In this document: one piece after another, positions 45,785-54,283 of the stretch
How the letters are laid out: every line of letters begins with the position of its first letter
How positions within the stretch are numbered: position 1 is the first letter of the stretch
Assembly: GCF_011046975.1 (NCBI RefSeq)
Contig: NZ_CP049253.1
Coordinates: 2,418,001 to 2,482,000 of the forward strand
Reading direction: 5' to 3'
Source: Microbacterium amylolyticum
GTDB lineage: Bacteria; Actinomycetota; Actinomycetes; Actinomycetales; Microbacteriaceae
DNA length: 64,000 bases
Notes under the pieces: model-generated
What the model was told of the DNA's origin: nothing
Seen by the model: the letters and a program-made list of their open reading frames with translations, nothing else
The model's database searches: none
Translations under genes and position numbers: made by a program

Positions 45785-46920
45785 GCGATCGTTCGATCGT
45801 GCGTGAGCCGCACGAGGTTCTTGTCGCCGGTCGTCGTGCCCGCGTGGGCGGAACGGTCCGGATTGTGGGCGCGGGACTGCTCGGATCGAGCATTGGCCAC
45901 GCGCTGCGCAAAAACGGTGTTGACGTTGCGCTGACTGACACCTCGCCCGCACAGCTGCGCCTCGCCGTTGACTACGGCGCCGGTCGTCCCGCGGCGGAAG
46001 ACGACGCCCCGGCGATCGTCGTGGTGTGCACACCCCCGGATGTCGTTGCCGACGCCGTTGCCGCCGAGCTGACGCGCTTCCCCGAGGCGGTTGTCACCGA
46101 TGTCGCCAGCGTGAAGCTGGAGCCGCTGCGCGAACTGCGTGATCGCGGCCTGAACCTGGCCAACTACATCGGCTCGCACCCCATGGCCGGCCGCGAACGG
46201 GGCGGGGCGATCTCGGCCCGCGCCGATATCTTCACGGGACGGCCGTGGGTGATCTGCCGAGATGGCGAAACGCCCGCCGCGGCTCTCGCCCTGATCGAAG
46301 ATCTGGCGCTCGACCTGGGCGCCGTTCCGATTGAGATGACACCGGAAGAGCACGACCGGTCCGTTGCCCTCGTGTCGCACGTGCCGCAGGTGGTGGCCTC
46401 GCTTCTGGCCGCGCGCTTCGCCGATGCCCCCGAGCTGTCGCTGAGCCTTGCCGGACAGGGCGTGCGCGACACCACCCGCATCGCGGCGTCCGCGCCCGAG
46501 CTGTGGGTGCAGATCCTTGCCGCCAACGCCGCCCCGGTGGTCGAGCAGCTGGACGCGCTCGCCGCGGACCTCGGCGCCGTTGCCGACGCCCTGCGTTCTC
46601 CCGATGCGCCCGGCGCGCGCCGCCGCACGGCCGATGCGATCCGCCAGGGCAACATCGGCGTGGAACGGCTGCCGGGTAAGCACGGTCAGCGCCGCACCTT
46701 CGAGAACTTCGTCGTCATGGTGGACGACGCGGCCGGCCAGCTGGGTCGCCTCTTCGGCGATTTGGGTGAGCTGAGCGTGAACGTGGAGGACTTCCGTCTG
46801 GAGCACTCGCCGGGCGCCCAGCTGGGCCTGGCCGAGGTGTCGGTCGATCCGGCCACGCTGCAGAGCGCCGTCGATGGGCTGACCGCGCGCGGTTGGCGGA
46901 TTGCGAGCACCAGTGACTGA
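45781..46920 (+). CDS. tyrA: Prephenate dehydrogenase
   Basis: Oxidises prephenate to 4-hydroxyphenylpyruvate in tyrosine synthesis; 379 aa. The NAD(P)-binding Rossmann motif VRIVGAGLLGSSIGHALR begins near residue 25. The substrate signature SHPMAGRERGG follows, and the helical dimer domain has VALVSHVPQVVASLLAARF. A C-terminal extension of about 70 residues (ENFVVMVDDAAGQLGRLFGD) looks like an ACT-type regulatory domain, suggesting feedback by tyrosine. The four-base overlap with rluB puts it in the scp-der run. Confidence 0.88.
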   Translation: MSDRSIVREPHEVLVAGRRARVGGTVRIVGAGLLGSSIGHALRKNGVDVALTDTSPAQLRLAVDYGAGRPAAEDDAPAIVVVCTPPDVVADAVAAELTRFPEAVVTDVASVKLEPLRELRDRGLNLANYIGSHPMAGRERGGAISARADIFTGRPWVICRDGETPAAALALIEDLALDLGAVPIEMTPEEHDRSVALVSHVPQVVASLLAARFADAPELSLSLAGQGVRDTTRIAASAPELWVQILAANAAPVVEQLDALAADLGAVADALRSPDAPGARRRTADAIRQGNIGVERLPGKHGQRRTFENFVVMVDDAAGQLGRLFGDLGELSVNVEDFRLEHSPGAQLGLAEVSVDPATLQSAVDGLTARGWRIASTSD

Positions 46921-47611
46921 GACATTCTTCGTGGGTATCGACGGCCCGGCGGGCTCCGGGAAGTCCAGCGTGTCCCAGCAGGTGGCGCGGGTGCTCGGCT
47001 TCGGGTACCTCGACACGGGCGCCGTGTACCGGGCGCTTGCCTGGCACGTTGTGCACCTCGGGTATGCCACCGACGATGAGACGGCCGTGGCCGCGGCGTT
47101 CGACGCCTTCGAGCCGCGGATTTCGCTCGACCCCGATGTGCGTGATGTGCGCGTTGGTGACGTCGACGTCACGTCGGTTATTCGTTCGCCCGAGACCACG
47201 GCCGCGGTTGCGGGTGTGGCAAGAAACCTGGTGGTGCGCGAGCGTATCAACCACCTCTTCCGGGCGATCGTCGCGGAGGCCAGCTATTCGGGCGTTGTTG
47301 TGGAGGGTCGTGACATCACAACGGTCGTCGCGCCCGACGCCCCCGCCCGCATCCTGTTGACGGCGCACCCCGACGTGCGCGCCGCGCGCCGCAGCCGCGA
47401 GATGGGCTCGGCGGATGTTGCGGCAGTGGCCGAGGCGATCCGGATCCGCGACGCTTCCGATGCCACGGTGTCGGAGTTCCTCACGGCAGCTGAGGGCGTG
47501 GACATCGTCGATACAACACATTTGAATTTCGAACAGTCTGTTGAGGCCGTCATCGCGGTGATCGACGGCAAGCGCAAGGGAGGCCAGGATGGCCGCGAAC
47601 AACGAGTATGA
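46913..47611 (+). CDS. cmk: Cytidylate kinase
   Basis: Phosphorylates CMP and dCMP; 232 aa. The P-loop is [18 protein letters not shown] at the N-terminus, with [13 protein letters not shown] and [20 protein letters not shown] as the CMP-binding and lid-type segments. The GTG at 46913 overlaps the tyrA stop by eight bases; a TTG four codons earlier is a less likely start. The gene overlaps der by 23 bases, the standard cmk-der pairing of actinobacteria. Confidence 0.94.
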   Translation: MTETFFVGIDGPAGSGKSSVSQQVARVLGFGYLDTGAVYRALAWHVVHLGYATDDETAVAAAFDAFEPRISLDPDVRDVRVGDVDVTSVIRSPETTAAVAGVARNLVVRERINHLFRAIVAEASYSGVVVEGRDITTVVAPDAPARILLTAHPDVRAARRSREMGSADVAAVAEAIRIRDASDATVSEFLTAAEGVDIVDTTHLNFEQSVEAVIAVIDGKRKGGQDGREQRV

Positions 47612-49124
47612 CGAGTATGGGCCCGCGGGGGCCGAAAACCTCGCGGGGCGCCTGGAGGAGCTCGACGACGAGCTGATCGAGGCACGCGCGGAGACCCTGC
47701 GCGCGAGCCTCGCCGACTATGAGCTGGACGATGAGGACGCCGAGCTTCTGGCCGACATCCACGTCGATGAGCAGGGCAACGAGTACGTTCCGGCTCTTCC
47801 CGTTGTGGCAATCGTCGGTCGCCCGAACGTGGGCAAGTCGGCTCTTGTCAACCGCATCATCGGCCGCCGCGAGGCGGTTGTGGAGGACACCCCCGGTGTC
47901 ACGCGCGACCGCGTGACGTACAAGGCCGAGTGGCTGGACCGGAAGTTCTCGCTGGTGGACACGGGCGGGTGGGAGCCCGACGCCAAGGGCATCGATCGTT
48001 CCGTTGCCGCGCAGAGCGAGGTGGCCATCGACCTGGCCGATGTCATCCTTTTCGTCGTCGACGCGAAGGTGGGCCCGACGGCCACCGACGAGCACGTTGT
48101 TCGTCTGCTGCGCAAGTCGGACAAGCCCGTCTTCCTCATCGCGAACAAGGTTGATGACGCCTCACACGAGGCCGAGGCCGCCGTGCTGTGGAACCTCGGT
48201 CTGGGCGAGCCGTACCCCGTTTCGGCCATCCACGGCCGCGGCGTTGCGGACATGCTCGACGCCGTGATGGCGAAGACCCCGAAGCTCTCGGCGATCGCGA
48301 AGCACGAGATCGGCGGCCCGCGTCGGGTGGCGATTCTGGGTCGACCGAACGTGGGCAAGTCGTCGCTGCTGAACAAGGCTGCGGGCGAAGAGCGCGTTGT
48401 TGTCAACGACCTGGCCGGCACCACGCGTGACCCGGTTGACGAGATTGTCGAGCTCGGCGGCAAGTTGTGGACGCTGGTGGACACGGCCGGTATTCGCCGC
48501 CGCGTTCACATGGCACAGGGCGCCGACTTCTACGCTTCCCTGCGCACGTCGACGGCGCTGGAGAAGGCCGAGGTGGCGATTGTCGTCATCGACGTCACAC
48601 AGCCGATCAGCGAGCAGGACGTTCGCATCATCGACTTGGTTCTGGAGTCGGGCCGTTCGCTGGTTCTTGCCTTCAACAAGTGGGACATGCTGGACACCCC
48701 CGAGATGGAAGACAAGGAGCGTCGCCGCTTCCTCGAGCGTGAGATCGAACAGGACCTCGCGCACGTTGCGTGGGCGCCGCGCGTGAACATCTCCGCCAAA
48801 ACCGGTCGTCGCCTGGACAAGCTGGTTCCGGCGCTCGAAACAGCCCTGGAGAACTGGGACCGCCGCATCCCCACCGGGAAGTTCAACGCGTTCCTCTCGG
48901 AACTCGTCGCCGAGCACCCCCACCCGCTGCGTGGTGGCAAGCAGCCGCGCATTCTGTTCGGCACGCAGGCGTCGACGCGTCCGCCCACATTCGTGCTGTT
49001 CACTACCGGCTTCCTCGACCCGGGGTATCGCCGTTTTGTGCAGCGCCGCCTGCGCGAGCTGTACGACTTCGAGGGAACTCCGATCGTTGTCAACATGCGT
49101 GTGCGGGAACGCCGCAAGCGCTGA
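47589..49124 (+). CDS. der: Ribosome-biogenesis GTPase Der (EngA)
   Basis: A double-domain GTPase for 50S assembly, 511 aa. G domain 1 has [19 protein letters not shown] and NKVD. G domain 2 has [23 protein letters not shown] and NKWD. A KH-like domain closes the protein ([20 protein letters not shown], ending VRERRKR). An acidic N-terminal extension of about 65 residues before the first G domain is usual in actinobacteria. AGGGAGG precedes the ATG at 47589. Confidence 0.96.
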   Translation: MAANNEYDEYGPAGAENLAGRLEELDDELIEARAETLRASLADYELDDEDAELLADIHVDEQGNEYVPALPVVAIVGRPNVGKSALVNRIIGRREAVVEDTPGVTRDRVTYKAEWLDRKFSLVDTGGWEPDAKGIDRSVAAQSEVAIDLADVILFVVDAKVGPTATDEHVVRLLRKSDKPVFLIANKVDDASHEAEAAVLWNLGLGEPYPVSAIHGRGVADMLDAVMAKTPKLSAIAKHEIGGPRRVAILGRPNVGKSSLLNKAAGEERVVVNDLAGTTRDPVDEIVELGGKLWTLVDTAGIRRRVHMAQGADFYASLRTSTALEKAEVAIVVIDVTQPISEQDVRIIDLVLESGRSLVLAFNKWDMLDTPEMEDKERRRFLEREIEQDLAHVAWAPRVNISAKTGRRLDKLVPALETALENWDRRIPTGKFNAFLSELVAEHPHPLRGGKQPRILFGTQASTRPPTFVLFTTGFLDPGYRRFVQRRLRELYDFEGTPIVVNMRVRERRKR

Positions 49125-49132
49125 TGATGCCC

Positions 49133-49164
49133 CGAACGGCCCGGCCATCTGGCCGGGCCGTTCG
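49133..49164 (+). terminator. Terminator after der
   Basis: A 15-base perfect stem (49133-49147 with 49150-49164) with a two-base loop lies eight bases past the stop. It closes the scp-der transcript. Confidence 0.85.
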
Positions 49165-49209
49165 TCGTGTGCGGTGTGTTTGTCCCGCGCAGCGGCACGG
49201 CCGGGGCAA

Positions 49210-49215
49210 TAGGGT
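49210..49215 (+). promoter_or_regulatory. Candidate -10 box of leaderless Nudix-NYN transcript
   Basis: TAGGGT ends six bases before the GTG at 49222, with no ribosome-binding site. Confidence 0.4.
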
Positions 49216-49221
49216 GGGCGT

Positions 49222-50127
49222 GTGACGCGCCATCCCCTCGACTCTCAGCCCCGCGACCCCGGCGACGCGTGGGTGGAGGCGCCGAACGGCGCACGGTACT
49301 GGGGGCGGTTCGGGGCGGCGGGGTTGCTCGCGGTTGATCCCGTGCGCGGCGTTCTCCTGCAGCACCGGGTGGGGTGGAGCCACTTCGGTGGTACGTGGGG
49401 GCTGCCGGGTGGCGCGATGCATCAGGGCGAATCCGCCGTGTGCGGCGCGCTGCGGGAGGCGCAGGAAGAGGCCGGAGTGCCGAACGGCGTGATGGTCCCG
49501 CGGTTCACCCACGTCTTCGACGCCGGGGTGTGGACATACACAACGGTGGCCGGAGACGTTGTCGCGCCGTTCGCCCCCGAGATCACCGATCCGGAGTCGC
49601 TCGCCCTCGAGTGGGTGCCCGTTGATCAGGTGGACGACAAGCCCCTGCACCCGGGGTTCGGAGCCGCCTGGCCCGCGCTGCGCGACGCTCTCAGCGTGCG
49701 ACCGGTTCTGCTCATCGACGCCGCCAACGTTGTCGGATCGGTTCCGAATCGATGGTGGAAAGACCGCGTCGCTGCCGCCGACAATCTGTACGCGCGGCTC
49801 GAGGCGCTCGCCGCATCCGGCGTCGCGTCGGGCGAGCTGGGCCTCGGGCTTCAGCAGTGGTTTCCCGCGATCGTCATGGTCACGGAGGGGAAGGCAAACG
49901 GCGTGTGCGATGCGGCCGGCCGGGTGATGCTGGTGCGCGCCAATGGGGCCGGCGATGACGAGCTGGTCTTCCGGGCGACGGACTTCGCTGCGGCGGGGCT
50001 GCGGGTGACGGCCGTAACGAGCGACCGAGCGCTGACGGGCCGGCTGGAGCAGGCGGGCGCGGACGTGCGGGGAGTGAGCTGGCTGAAAAGACTGCTGGAC
50101 CAGGCGCCCGCGACGCGCCTGATGTGA
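49222..50127 (+). CDS. Nudix hydrolase fused to a NYN/PIN-like nuclease domain
   Basis: A 301-aa two-domain protein. Residues about 25-150 form a Nudix domain with the box GGAMHQGESAVC then ALREAQEEAGV. From about residue 160 a second domain opens with VLLIDAANVVGSVPNRWWKD. It has conserved acidic positions (D near 163, the aspartates in AGDDELVF, and VTSDRAL), the pattern of YacP-type NYN/PIN ribonucleases. The combination suggests coupling of nucleotide clean-up to RNA cleavage, for example of modified or capped ends. This is inference; neither substrate is known. It overlaps the next ORF by four bases. Confidence 0.8.
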   Translation: MTRHPLDSQPRDPGDAWVEAPNGARYWGRFGAAGLLAVDPVRGVLLQHRVGWSHFGGTWGLPGGAMHQGESAVCGALREAQEEAGVPNGVMVPRFTHVFDAGVWTYTTVAGDVVAPFAPEITDPESLALEWVPVDQVDDKPLHPGFGAAWPALRDALSVRPVLLIDAANVVGSVPNRWWKDRVAAADNLYARLEALAASGVASGELGLGLQQWFPAIVMVTEGKANGVCDAAGRVMLVRANGAGDDELVFRATDFAAAGLRVTAVTSDRALTGRLEQAGADVRGVSWLKRLLDQAPATRLM

Positions 50128-50312
50128 AGGCCGGGAGGATTCTCGAGTGGTTGAAGGAGGACTACGGCCTGGGGCGCGGACACGGCATGGCGCTCGTGCA
50201 CGTGATTAAGAGGGGCCCGAAGATCGACGCGAAGCACGTCGGCAGCGGCGGATCGCACAGTGATGCGTCCGACACCCTCTGGCTGGACGGCAAGGCCACC
50301 AGACCGCAGTGA
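50124..50312 (+). CDS. Short DUF4287-like protein, possibly 5'-truncated
   Basis: A 62-aa ORF from the GTG inside the preceding stop. Its sequence KAGRILEWLKEDYGLGRGHG and the following MALVHVIKRG match the core of DUF4287 proteins, which usually carry about 30-40 more N-terminal residues. In the same frame, upstream codons read ARDAPDVKAG, consistent with a formerly longer gene now overlapped by the Nudix-NYN gene. Function of the family is unknown. It could be a functional minimal form or a remnant. Confidence 0.6.
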   Translation: MKAGRILEWLKEDYGLGRGHGMALVHVIKRGPKIDAKHVGSGGSHSDASDTLWLDGKATRPQ

Positions 50313-50336
50313 CCGCGGGCCGCTTTGCGCCGCGGA

Positions 50337-50717
50337 TTAGTCGGCGTCGCGCCCGTGCAGGCGATCGATTTCGCGCCGTTCGCGCTTGGTAGGACGCCCA
50401 GAACCACGATCGCGCGTGACGATCGGCGCGTAGAACTCGCGCGGCGGGCGCGGGGGAGTGCGATCCTCATAAGCCTCCGCCGCAATGGGCGCGCCCACGC
50501 GCTTGAGCAGGAGCTTCTTCACACCGAGAATCCGATCGAAGCCGCTGATGCGGACGCGCACCTCTTCGCCCACCTTCACCTTGTAGGCGGGTTTAACGTG
50601 CTCTCCGCCCACGCGCACATGACCCCCGCGGATCGCGGTGGTCGCATTCGAACGGGTCTTGTACATGCGCACGGCCCACAGCCACACGTCGATACGCACG
50701 GAAGCTGGATCTGCCAT
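50337..50717 (-). CDS. S4-domain RNA-binding protein (Hsp15-like)
   Basis: A 126-aa protein. The S4 domain occupies residues 7-65 (RIDVWLWAVRMYKTRSNA, then GGHVRVGGEHVKPAYKVKVG), as in Hsp15/YbcJ-type proteins that bind rRNA or stalled 50S subunits. The rest is basic and Pro/Arg-rich, ending DRLHGRDAD. The start at 50717 (MADPAS) is chosen; the frame continues upstream only because it reads the complement of the tRNA-Pro gene. It converges with the DUF4287-like ORF, 24 bases apart. Confidence 0.85.
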   Translation of the reverse strand: MADPASVRIDVWLWAVRMYKTRSNATTAIRGGHVRVGGEHVKPAYKVKVGEEVRVRISGFDRILGVKKLLLKRVGAPIAAEAYEDRTPPRPPREFYAPIVTRDRGSGRPTKRERREIDRLHGRDAD

Positions 50718-50820
50718 CCGACCATTCTTGCGCAGACGCGCCCGGCGAGAGCCCCGTTTCGCACACCGTCCCGGCGTCAGGTAGACTTTTCGAGTTGTCC
50801 ACGTGGCAACAACAAAACAA

Positions 50821-50894
<74 letters not shown>

Positions 50895-50900
50895 CAGAAA

Positions 50901-50933
50901 AGCCCAGGTGAGAGCAGGTTTCTCACCTGGGCT
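50901..50933 (+). terminator. Terminator after tRNA-Pro
   Basis: A 13-base perfect stem (50901-50913 with 50921-50933) with a seven-base loop begins seven bases after the tRNA and is followed by a T-rich stretch. Region 50934-51064 beyond it holds a small AGCACCC/GGGTGCT hairpin at 50972-50991 and no gene. Confidence 0.8.
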
Positions 50934-51064
50934 TCGTCGTTTCTGTTGTCCTTTTCGGAGGGGTTTATGGAAGCACCCGGCCGCGGGTGCTGATGCCTTC
51001 CGGGACGCTCCAGGACCGTTCGATGCGCTCCGCGGACTCGTCCGATCGGGCGAGCAGCGCCACC

Positions 51065-51098
51065 GCCGTCCCGCAGCCGCGACGGCCGGCGGGACGGC
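51065..51098 (-). terminator. Terminator of the alpha-galactoside operon
   Basis: GCCGTCCCGC (51065-51074) pairs perfectly with 51089-51098, 15 bases beyond the stop of the last minus-strand permease gene. Confidence 0.65.
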
Positions 51099-51113
51099 GG
51101 CATCCGTCCGGAA

Positions 51114-52034
51114 CTACTTGATCGACCCGCGCATCACGCCGGAGATCACCCAGCGCTGCGAGAAGATGTAGACGATCAGCAGCGGAGCCATCGCCATGAG
51201 GTACGACGCGAACGCGACGGTGTAGTCGGTGTTGTACTGCCCCTGGAAGACGTACTGCGCGAGCGACAGCGTCCGGTCAGAGGGCGAGGTTAGCACGACG
51301 AGCGGCATGATGAAGTCGTTCCAGGCCCAGACGCAGGTGAGGATGCCGACCGTTGCGTTCATCGGCATGAGCAGCGGGAACACGATCTGCCGGAACACGC
51401 GCCACGTCGATGCGCCGTCCATCCGCGCCGCTTCTTCGAGCTCGATCGGGATCGAGCGGATGAACGCGGTGTAGATGAAGATGTTCAGGCTCAGGCCGTA
51501 GATCGTGTAGAGCACGATCATGCCCGCGGGGTTGTCGAGCCCGAGGAGCGACGTCTGCTTCACCAGCGGCAGCATGATGATCGGGAACGGGATGAACAGC
51601 GCCGCCAGCAGGTAGTAGAAGACGCCCTTGAAGAACGGCCGGTGCAGGTTGCGCGCCAGCGCGTAGGCGACGAGCGAGCTCGTCAGCAGCGTGAGCACCA
51701 CCGAGCCGACCGTGATGATGGCCGTGTTCATCAGCGCCTGCGGGAACGAGGTGCGCTCCCAGGCGACGGCGAAGTTCTCCCAGTTGATCGGCCAAGGGAG
51801 CTCGAAGCCCGTCCCGCCGGCGAGCTGCGCCGGCGTCTTGAGGGCGACGGCGACCGCGAGGTACAGCGGGATGAGCACCGTGAGCGAGCAGACGGCGATG
51901 AGGGCGGTCGCCCACCAGTTGGTGCGGCGGGTGTCGGACGGATCGTAGCCGCCCGAGAAGCGACGCTTGCGCGGCACGACGACGGCGATGGTGGTGGGGC
52001 CCGCCTCGACGGGCGTGGTGACGGAGCTGGACAT
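51114..52034 (-). CDS. Sugar ABC transporter permease (MalG/CUT1 type)
   Basis: A 306-aa permease with a cytoplasmic N-terminus of about 35 residues and six helices. The CUT1 EAA loop is EEAARMDGASTWRVFRQIVFPLL near residue 205. The C-terminal WVISGVMRGSIK is typical of MalG-like proteins. The start at 52034 overlaps the stop of the other permease by one base (TGATG). It is the last gene of a four-gene operon. Codons end almost always in G or C. The operon has no ATPase, so a shared MsiK/UgpC-like ATPase elsewhere is likely. Confidence 0.92.
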   Translation of the reverse strand: MSSSVTTPVEAGPTTIAVVVPRKRRFSGGYDPSDTRRTNWWATALIAVCSLTVLIPLYLAVAVALKTPAQLAGGTGFELPWPINWENFAVAWERTSFPQALMNTAIITVGSVVLTLLTSSLVAYALARNLHRPFFKGVFYYLLAALFIPFPIIMLPLVKQTSLLGLDNPAGMIVLYTIYGLSLNIFIYTAFIRSIPIELEEAARMDGASTWRVFRQIVFPLLMPMNATVGILTCVWAWNDFIMPLVVLTSPSDRTLSLAQYVFQGQYNTDYTVAFASYLMAMAPLLIVYIFSQRWVISGVMRGSIK

Positions 52035-52966
52035 CAGAAGTCGGCCTCTCTGCGCTGAAGGACCCGGAACTGGAGGAGCGAGACGATCGTGATGACGATG
52101 AAGAAGATCACCGCGTTGGCGGTCTGGTAGGCGAACTCGCCGCCCGAGAAGCCGCCGCGGAAGATCAGCATCGTGACCGACTCGGTGGAGGTGCCCGGTC
52201 CGCCGTTCGTGAGGGCGATGATCGGGTCGAACACCTGCAGGAAGCCCTTCAGGCTCAGCACGACGTTGATCGTGAAGAACGCGCTGATGAGCGGGAACGT
52301 GATGGAGCGGAACTGGCGGGCGGGGGTCGCCCCGTCGATGGATGCCGCCTCGTAGATGTCCGCGGGGATCGTCTGCAGGCCCGCGAGGTAGATGATGATC
52401 GAGAACGCGCAGGCCTGCCAGACCGCCAGCACGACGACCGCAGTCCAGGCCCAGTCCGGGTTGGCCAGGATGTTGTCGCGGAAGAGCGGGATGCCGGAGA
52501 GGATCCTCGGCAGCGAGTTCGAGAACAGGAACTGGAAGACGTAGCCGACGACCAGCACCGCGAGGATGTACGGCACGAAGTAGACGCCGCGCCAGAAGTT
52601 CCGAGCCCGGATCTTCGCGTTCAACCCCATCGCGATCGCGAGCGAGATCGCGTTCGTGAAGACGGTTGCGACGATCGCGAAGAGGAACGAGAACCCGTAT
52701 GCCTGCAGCACCCGGTCGTCGCGGAAGATGTTGACGTAGTTCGCGATGCCCACGAAGTCCCACGCGCCGTACCCGGCGTAGTTCGTGAAGCTGAAGAACA
52801 CGCCGATGAGGACGGGCACGGTGTGGAAGCCGGCGAAGGCGATGACCGCCGGCCAGACGAACCAGTAGTACGCGCGGGGCGCGAGCTTCGAGCGGCGACG
52901 CGCGTCCGGCGCCGCGGGTCGAACCCGTTCGGCGCGGCGCGTGCCGTCGGCGGTGACGGTGGCCAT
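52034..52966 (-). CDS. Sugar ABC transporter permease (MalF/CUT1 type)
   Basis: A 310-aa permease with six helices beginning WFVWPAVIAFAGFHTVP and the EAA loop YEAASIDGATPARQFRSITF. NGGPGTSTESVTMLIF before the last helix is typical of MalF-like CUT1 permeases. The start at 52966 (MATVTADG) follows the binding-protein gene by one base; the longer upstream frame lies within that gene. It works with the adjacent permease and binding protein, most likely importing an alpha-galactoside such as melibiose or raffinose. Confidence 0.92.
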   Translation of the reverse strand: MATVTADGTRRAERVRPAAPDARRRSKLAPRAYYWFVWPAVIAFAGFHTVPVLIGVFFSFTNYAGYGAWDFVGIANYVNIFRDDRVLQAYGFSFLFAIVATVFTNAISLAIAMGLNAKIRARNFWRGVYFVPYILAVLVVGYVFQFLFSNSLPRILSGIPLFRDNILANPDWAWTAVVVLAVWQACAFSIIIYLAGLQTIPADIYEAASIDGATPARQFRSITFPLISAFFTINVVLSLKGFLQVFDPIIALTNGGPGTSTESVTMLIFRGGFSGGEFAYQTANAVIFFIVITIVSLLQFRVLQRREADF

Positions 52967-52967
52967 C

Positions 52968-54254
52968 TCAGTCCTCCTCGTTCGTCGTGATCGTGCGGGC
53001 GGCGACCTTGCGCCACTCGTTGTCGAGGGTCCCGAGGGCGCCCTGCGTGTCGTCGTCGTAGAGGAACTGCTGCACGACGCCAACGAGCGGAATGGCGGTC
53101 GGGACCTGGTGGTCGATGAAGCCGGTGATCCTGCCCGCATCGAAGTACGGCGCGATCGACTGCAGCGCGGGGTCGTCGCTGAGCTCCGCCCCTTCGACCG
53201 ACGGCACCATCGTCTGCGAAGCCGCGAACTCCTCGATCACGTCCGGGCGGAACATGAACTCGATGAAGCGCAGCGCCTCCTCCTTGTGCGGGGTGTTGCG
53301 GGCCATCGTCACCGTGACGTCGACGCCGGACACCAGCATCCGGTCCTCGGGGTCCTCCGAGACGGGGTAGGGGAAGATCGCCGCCTTGATGTCGGGGTTG
53401 ACCGCCTTGACGGGGCTGAGCGCCCAGATGCCCTGCAGCATCATGGCCGCCCCGCCGTTCGCGAACAGCGACGTGCTGTCGTCGTACGACGCGCCCCGAT
53501 AGCCCTCCTGCGAGTACTGGAAGAGCTCGGCCTGACGCTCCATCGCCTCGGGGAAGTCCTTCTCGAATGAGACGGGGGAGTCGGCGCCGACGGTGTCGCC
53601 CTCGGCGCGCATCTCGTCGAAGAAGCCGCCCTGCGCGTAGTACGCGCCGATGCCGTTCCACGAGGGCATCGCCGTCCAGTTCTCGGAGAGCGATGTCGCG
53701 AAGGGGGTGATGCCTCGCTCCTCGAGCGTGTCGCAGAGCGCGATGAGCTCATCCCACGTCTCCGGGACCTCGAGCCCTTCCGCCTCGAACAGATCCTGGT
53801 TGTAGATGATGCCGTTGGCGTTGTTGACGTAGCCGAGGCTGTTGACCTCGTCGCCGTAGTTGCCGAGGTCGGCCAGGATGTCCTGCACGCCGGGGTTGAT
53901 GGTCTCGAGCACCGGCTCGTCGGAGAAGTCGTAGAAGACGCCGGCCTCGGCGAGCTTGCCGAAGTTGCCGTTGCCGTTCAGCGTGATGACGTCGGGGGTC
54001 CGGTCCTTCACGAGAAGCGTCCGGATGAGCGTCTCCGAGTCGGCGACCTGGTTCTGCACGACCTTGATGTCGGGGTTCTCGGCCTCGAAGGCGTCGATGA
54101 TGTCGGCGAAGTCCTTGAGCGCTTCGCCCTTGAACTGGAAGAAGTCGAGTGTGGTGACCTCGCCGCCGCCGTCGGTCGCGCAGCCGCCCATGCCGAGCGC
54201 GAGCCCGGCGATGAGGGTGCCCGCGACGGCGGTGCGGATGGATCTGGGTCTCAT
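52968..54254 (-). CDS. Sugar ABC transporter substrate-binding lipoprotein
   Basis: A 428-aa family 1 solute-binding protein. The signal peptide ends in GMGGC with lipidated Cys25. Typical SBP_bac_1 features are TLDFFQFKGEALKDFADI, a two-lobe architecture and conserved Trp/Tyr residues in the sugar pocket (ENWTAMPSWNGIGAYYAQ). AAGGAGG precedes the ATG at 54254. It sits 29 bases after the alpha-galactosidase gene and is cotranscribed with it. An alpha-galactoside as ligand is inferred from that neighbour. Confidence 0.92.
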   Translation of the reverse strand: MRPRSIRTAVAGTLIAGLALGMGGCATDGGGEVTTLDFFQFKGEALKDFADIIDAFEAENPDIKVVQNQVADSETLIRTLLVKDRTPDVITLNGNGNFGKLAEAGVFYDFSDEPVLETINPGVQDILADLGNYGDEVNSLGYVNNANGIIYNQDLFEAEGLEVPETWDELIALCDTLEERGITPFATSLSENWTAMPSWNGIGAYYAQGGFFDEMRAEGDTVGADSPVSFEKDFPEAMERQAELFQYSQEGYRGASYDDSTSLFANGGAAMMLQGIWALSPVKAVNPDIKAAIFPYPVSEDPEDRMLVSGVDVTVTMARNTPHKEEALRFIEFMFRPDVIEEFAASQTMVPSVEGAELSDDPALQSIAPYFDAGRITGFIDHQVPTAIPLVGVVQQFLYDDDTQGALGTLDNEWRKVAARTITTNEED

Positions 54255-54283
54255 GGTGCGCCTCCTTGCGCGAGTGCCGCGCA

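Noticed and set aside
45388-47250. 620-aa minus-strand ORF across rluB, tyrA and cmk
   Set aside because: Three well-supported genes with catalytic motifs lie on the plus strand. Long antisense frames are common at high GC3.
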